Part shown: in pieces, positions 5,309-6,514 of the stretch
Position numbering within the stretch: the stretch's first letter is position 1
Layout of the letters: each line of letters opens with the position of its first letter
Assembly (NCBI GenBank): GCA_027063585.1
Contig: JAMORM010000084.1
Coordinates: 1 to 6,514 of the forward strand
Length of the DNA: 6,514 bases
Direction of reading: 5' to 3'
DNA from: Sulfurimonas sp.
GTDB taxonomy: Bacteria; Campylobacterota; Campylobacteria; Campylobacterales; Sulfurimonadaceae
Position numbers and translations under genes: made by a program
The notes under the pieces: generated by a model
The model's input: the letters and a program-made list of their open reading frames with translations, nothing else
The model's database searches: none
What the model was told of the DNA's origin: nothing

Positions 5309-6514
5309 CTATTTTTCATCATTAGGCAACTTATAAGAAAGAAATGAGCTACCGGTATTTGCTTTCATTAATGGTTTTAAAACTATAGTCAAATATATAT
5401 ATCTGTCATACATAGACGAATTGGCAGTTCCGGCTGTAGTTAGTACCGGTCTGTTATTTTCAACATATTGTATGCCAAAGTCCCAACATCGCTTTGTATA
5501 TATAAATCCCAAAGTCATACTTTTTTTCTCTTTGGATTCTAAATCATAATTATAACTGGCGTTATAAGAGTAGTGTGCATTGTATGTATACTTTATACGA
5601 GATGTAAAATAATTCGTATAAGGAGTATATGTTGCTGTTTTTGGCAAAAAAGTATCTTTATATAGATGCGAAAGCGCAATATTGAATCCGTATTTATCAA
5701 AAGAAATTTGGTTATATATTTTTGAAAATTTATTCTTTTTATAATTATAAAACATATTATTATAATAAGTTAAAAAACTTGTTATTTTATAATCAAGCTC
5801 ATTCTCCAAATCTCCGTATCGCTCTTTTGTATCTTCGTAATAAATATTTTGAGAAAGTCTGTGATACAAAATCTCTCGTGCCGATGCATCATATAAATAT
5901 TGTTTAAAATCAATTTGCATATTATTTTGAATTGCAGCAATATTATAAAATTCACATCTCTGGGCATAATTTGGATCTGTTTTATTTGTAACATCTGAAC
6001 AGTAATCTAAATTATCTTTATAAAAACCGTCTTTTTTACTCCACCCTTTTCTATTATACTGAATTTCCACACCCATAACATGACTAAAATTTTCATATGC
6101 TTTTGTAAGTTGTGTAGAGACGGCAATTGTATGGTAGTTCCTTGCATAAAAACCATCATGATATTCAAAATCGGCAATCGGATTCTGCTCATGCCCGCTA
6201 AATTGAGAGTGTTGCAGGTACATATTTGCTTTGTAAGAGAGGTTTATATACTCCTCAAATAATGACGTTTGCAAAGTGACAGGCAAATTTACATCTGTTT
6301 GTATTACTTTTTTGTTGATAGCTCTTTGAATATTATTACTTTGCACATCAAATGAGTACAAGAGATGATCTTTTAAAAATGTATCTACATAGTGATGATA
6401 TTGGATTGTCGGTAATTTTTGCAAGGTATTGTCATTTGTTTGCAGTGTCAAATCTTCATAATATTTAAAATAGGTACCGATATAATTATCATTCGTATTA
6501 TAAAAAAGATTCAC
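5309..6514 (-). CDS. lptD: LPS-assembly outer-membrane protein LptD, C-terminal part (5' end outside window)
   Basis: The C-terminal 402 codons, including the stop, of the outer-membrane beta-barrel that, with LptE, inserts lipopolysaccharide into the outer leaflet. The visible part is rich in Tyr, Asn and alternating hydrophobic residues, as in barrel strands. It ends with a family-like segment: LGFIYTKRCWDFGIQY (335-350 of the fragment), followed by DRYIYLTIVLKPL (370-382) and a short tail. The cysteine in RCWDFG is 58 residues from the end, close to where E. coli LptD has its Cys724-Cys725 pair, but only one Cys is present here. Two further cysteines lie at fragment positions 172 and 187. 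No start codon or N-terminal OstA-like domain is in the window, and the frame stays open through position 6514. Gene order with pnp and atpE supports the call (H. pylori HP1216, from memory). Confidence 0.85.
   Translation of the reverse strand: MNLFYNTNDNYIGTYFKYYEDLTLQTNDNTLQKLPTIQYHHYVDTFLKDHLLYSFDVQSNNIQRAINKKVIQTDVNLPVTLQTSLFEEYINLSYKANMYLQHSQFSGHEQNPIADFEYHDGFYARNYHTIAVSTQLTKAYENFSHVMGVEIQYNRKGWSKKDGFYKDNLDYCSDVTNKTDPNYAQRCEFYNIAAIQNNMQIDFKQYLYDASAREILYHRLSQNIYYEDTKERYGDLENELDYKITSFLTYYNNMFYNYKKNKFSKIYNQISFDKYGFNIALSHLYKDTFLPKTATYTPYTNYFTSRIKYTYNAHYSYNASYNYDLESKEKKSMTLGFIYTKRCWDFGIQYVENNRPVLTTAGTANSSMYDRYIYLTIVLKPLMKANTGSSFLSYKLPNDEK

Noticed and set aside
5782..5994. Second minus-strand frame inside lptD, and similar one at 6007-6192
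   Set aside because: Both are out-of-frame shadows of the lptD barrel frame, which is intact through the region.

Overview
The window looks like chromosomal housekeeping DNA from a Campylobacterota (Epsilonproteobacteria) genome, probably close to Sulfurimonas or its relatives. The grounds are low GC, an ATP synthase c subunit that carries a signal peptide, promoter-like -10 boxes without a recognisable -35, and the gene order lptD - phosphoribosyltransferase-like gene - pnp - atpE. From memory, Helicobacter pylori has the same run (HP1216 to HP1212). The species assignment is inference; no mobile element, CRISPR array or phage gene was seen.

Layout, right to left, because most genes are on the minus strand. 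lptD (outer-membrane LPS insertion, 5' end outside the window) is followed after 11 bp by a COG1926-like phosphoribosyltransferase gene. That gene overlaps pnp (PNPase) by an ATGA, so these three look like one operon. A 139-bp gap with a clear TATAAT box then leads to atpE, which stands apart from any other ATP synthase gene and has small hairpins in its leader and at its 3' end. Next come a tRNA-Leu(GAG) gene and a yaiI-type (DUF188/UPF0178) gene starting with GTG.

On the left, a small unrecognised plus-strand gene (85 aa) ends 6 bp from the yaiI stop, so the two converge. It diverges from a low-molecular-weight tyrosine phosphatase gene, which overlaps a cysK-type cysteine synthase gene by a second ATGA; cysK runs off the left edge. 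The 60 bp between the divergent genes contain a perfect inverted repeat whose two arms each hold a TATAAT, one facing each way.

Functionally the window joins envelope biogenesis (LptD), RNA turnover (PNPase), energy conversion (AtpE), translation (tRNA-Leu) and sulfur/cysteine metabolism (CysK). I see no dedicated novel system. The points worth a second look are the symmetric divergent promoter, the tandem stem-loops after atpE, the two ATGA-coupled gene pairs, the uncharacterised 85-aa protein and a cysteine pattern in LptD unlike that of E. coli. Every stretch above 300 bp is accounted for by genes; the longest gap is the atpE leader.
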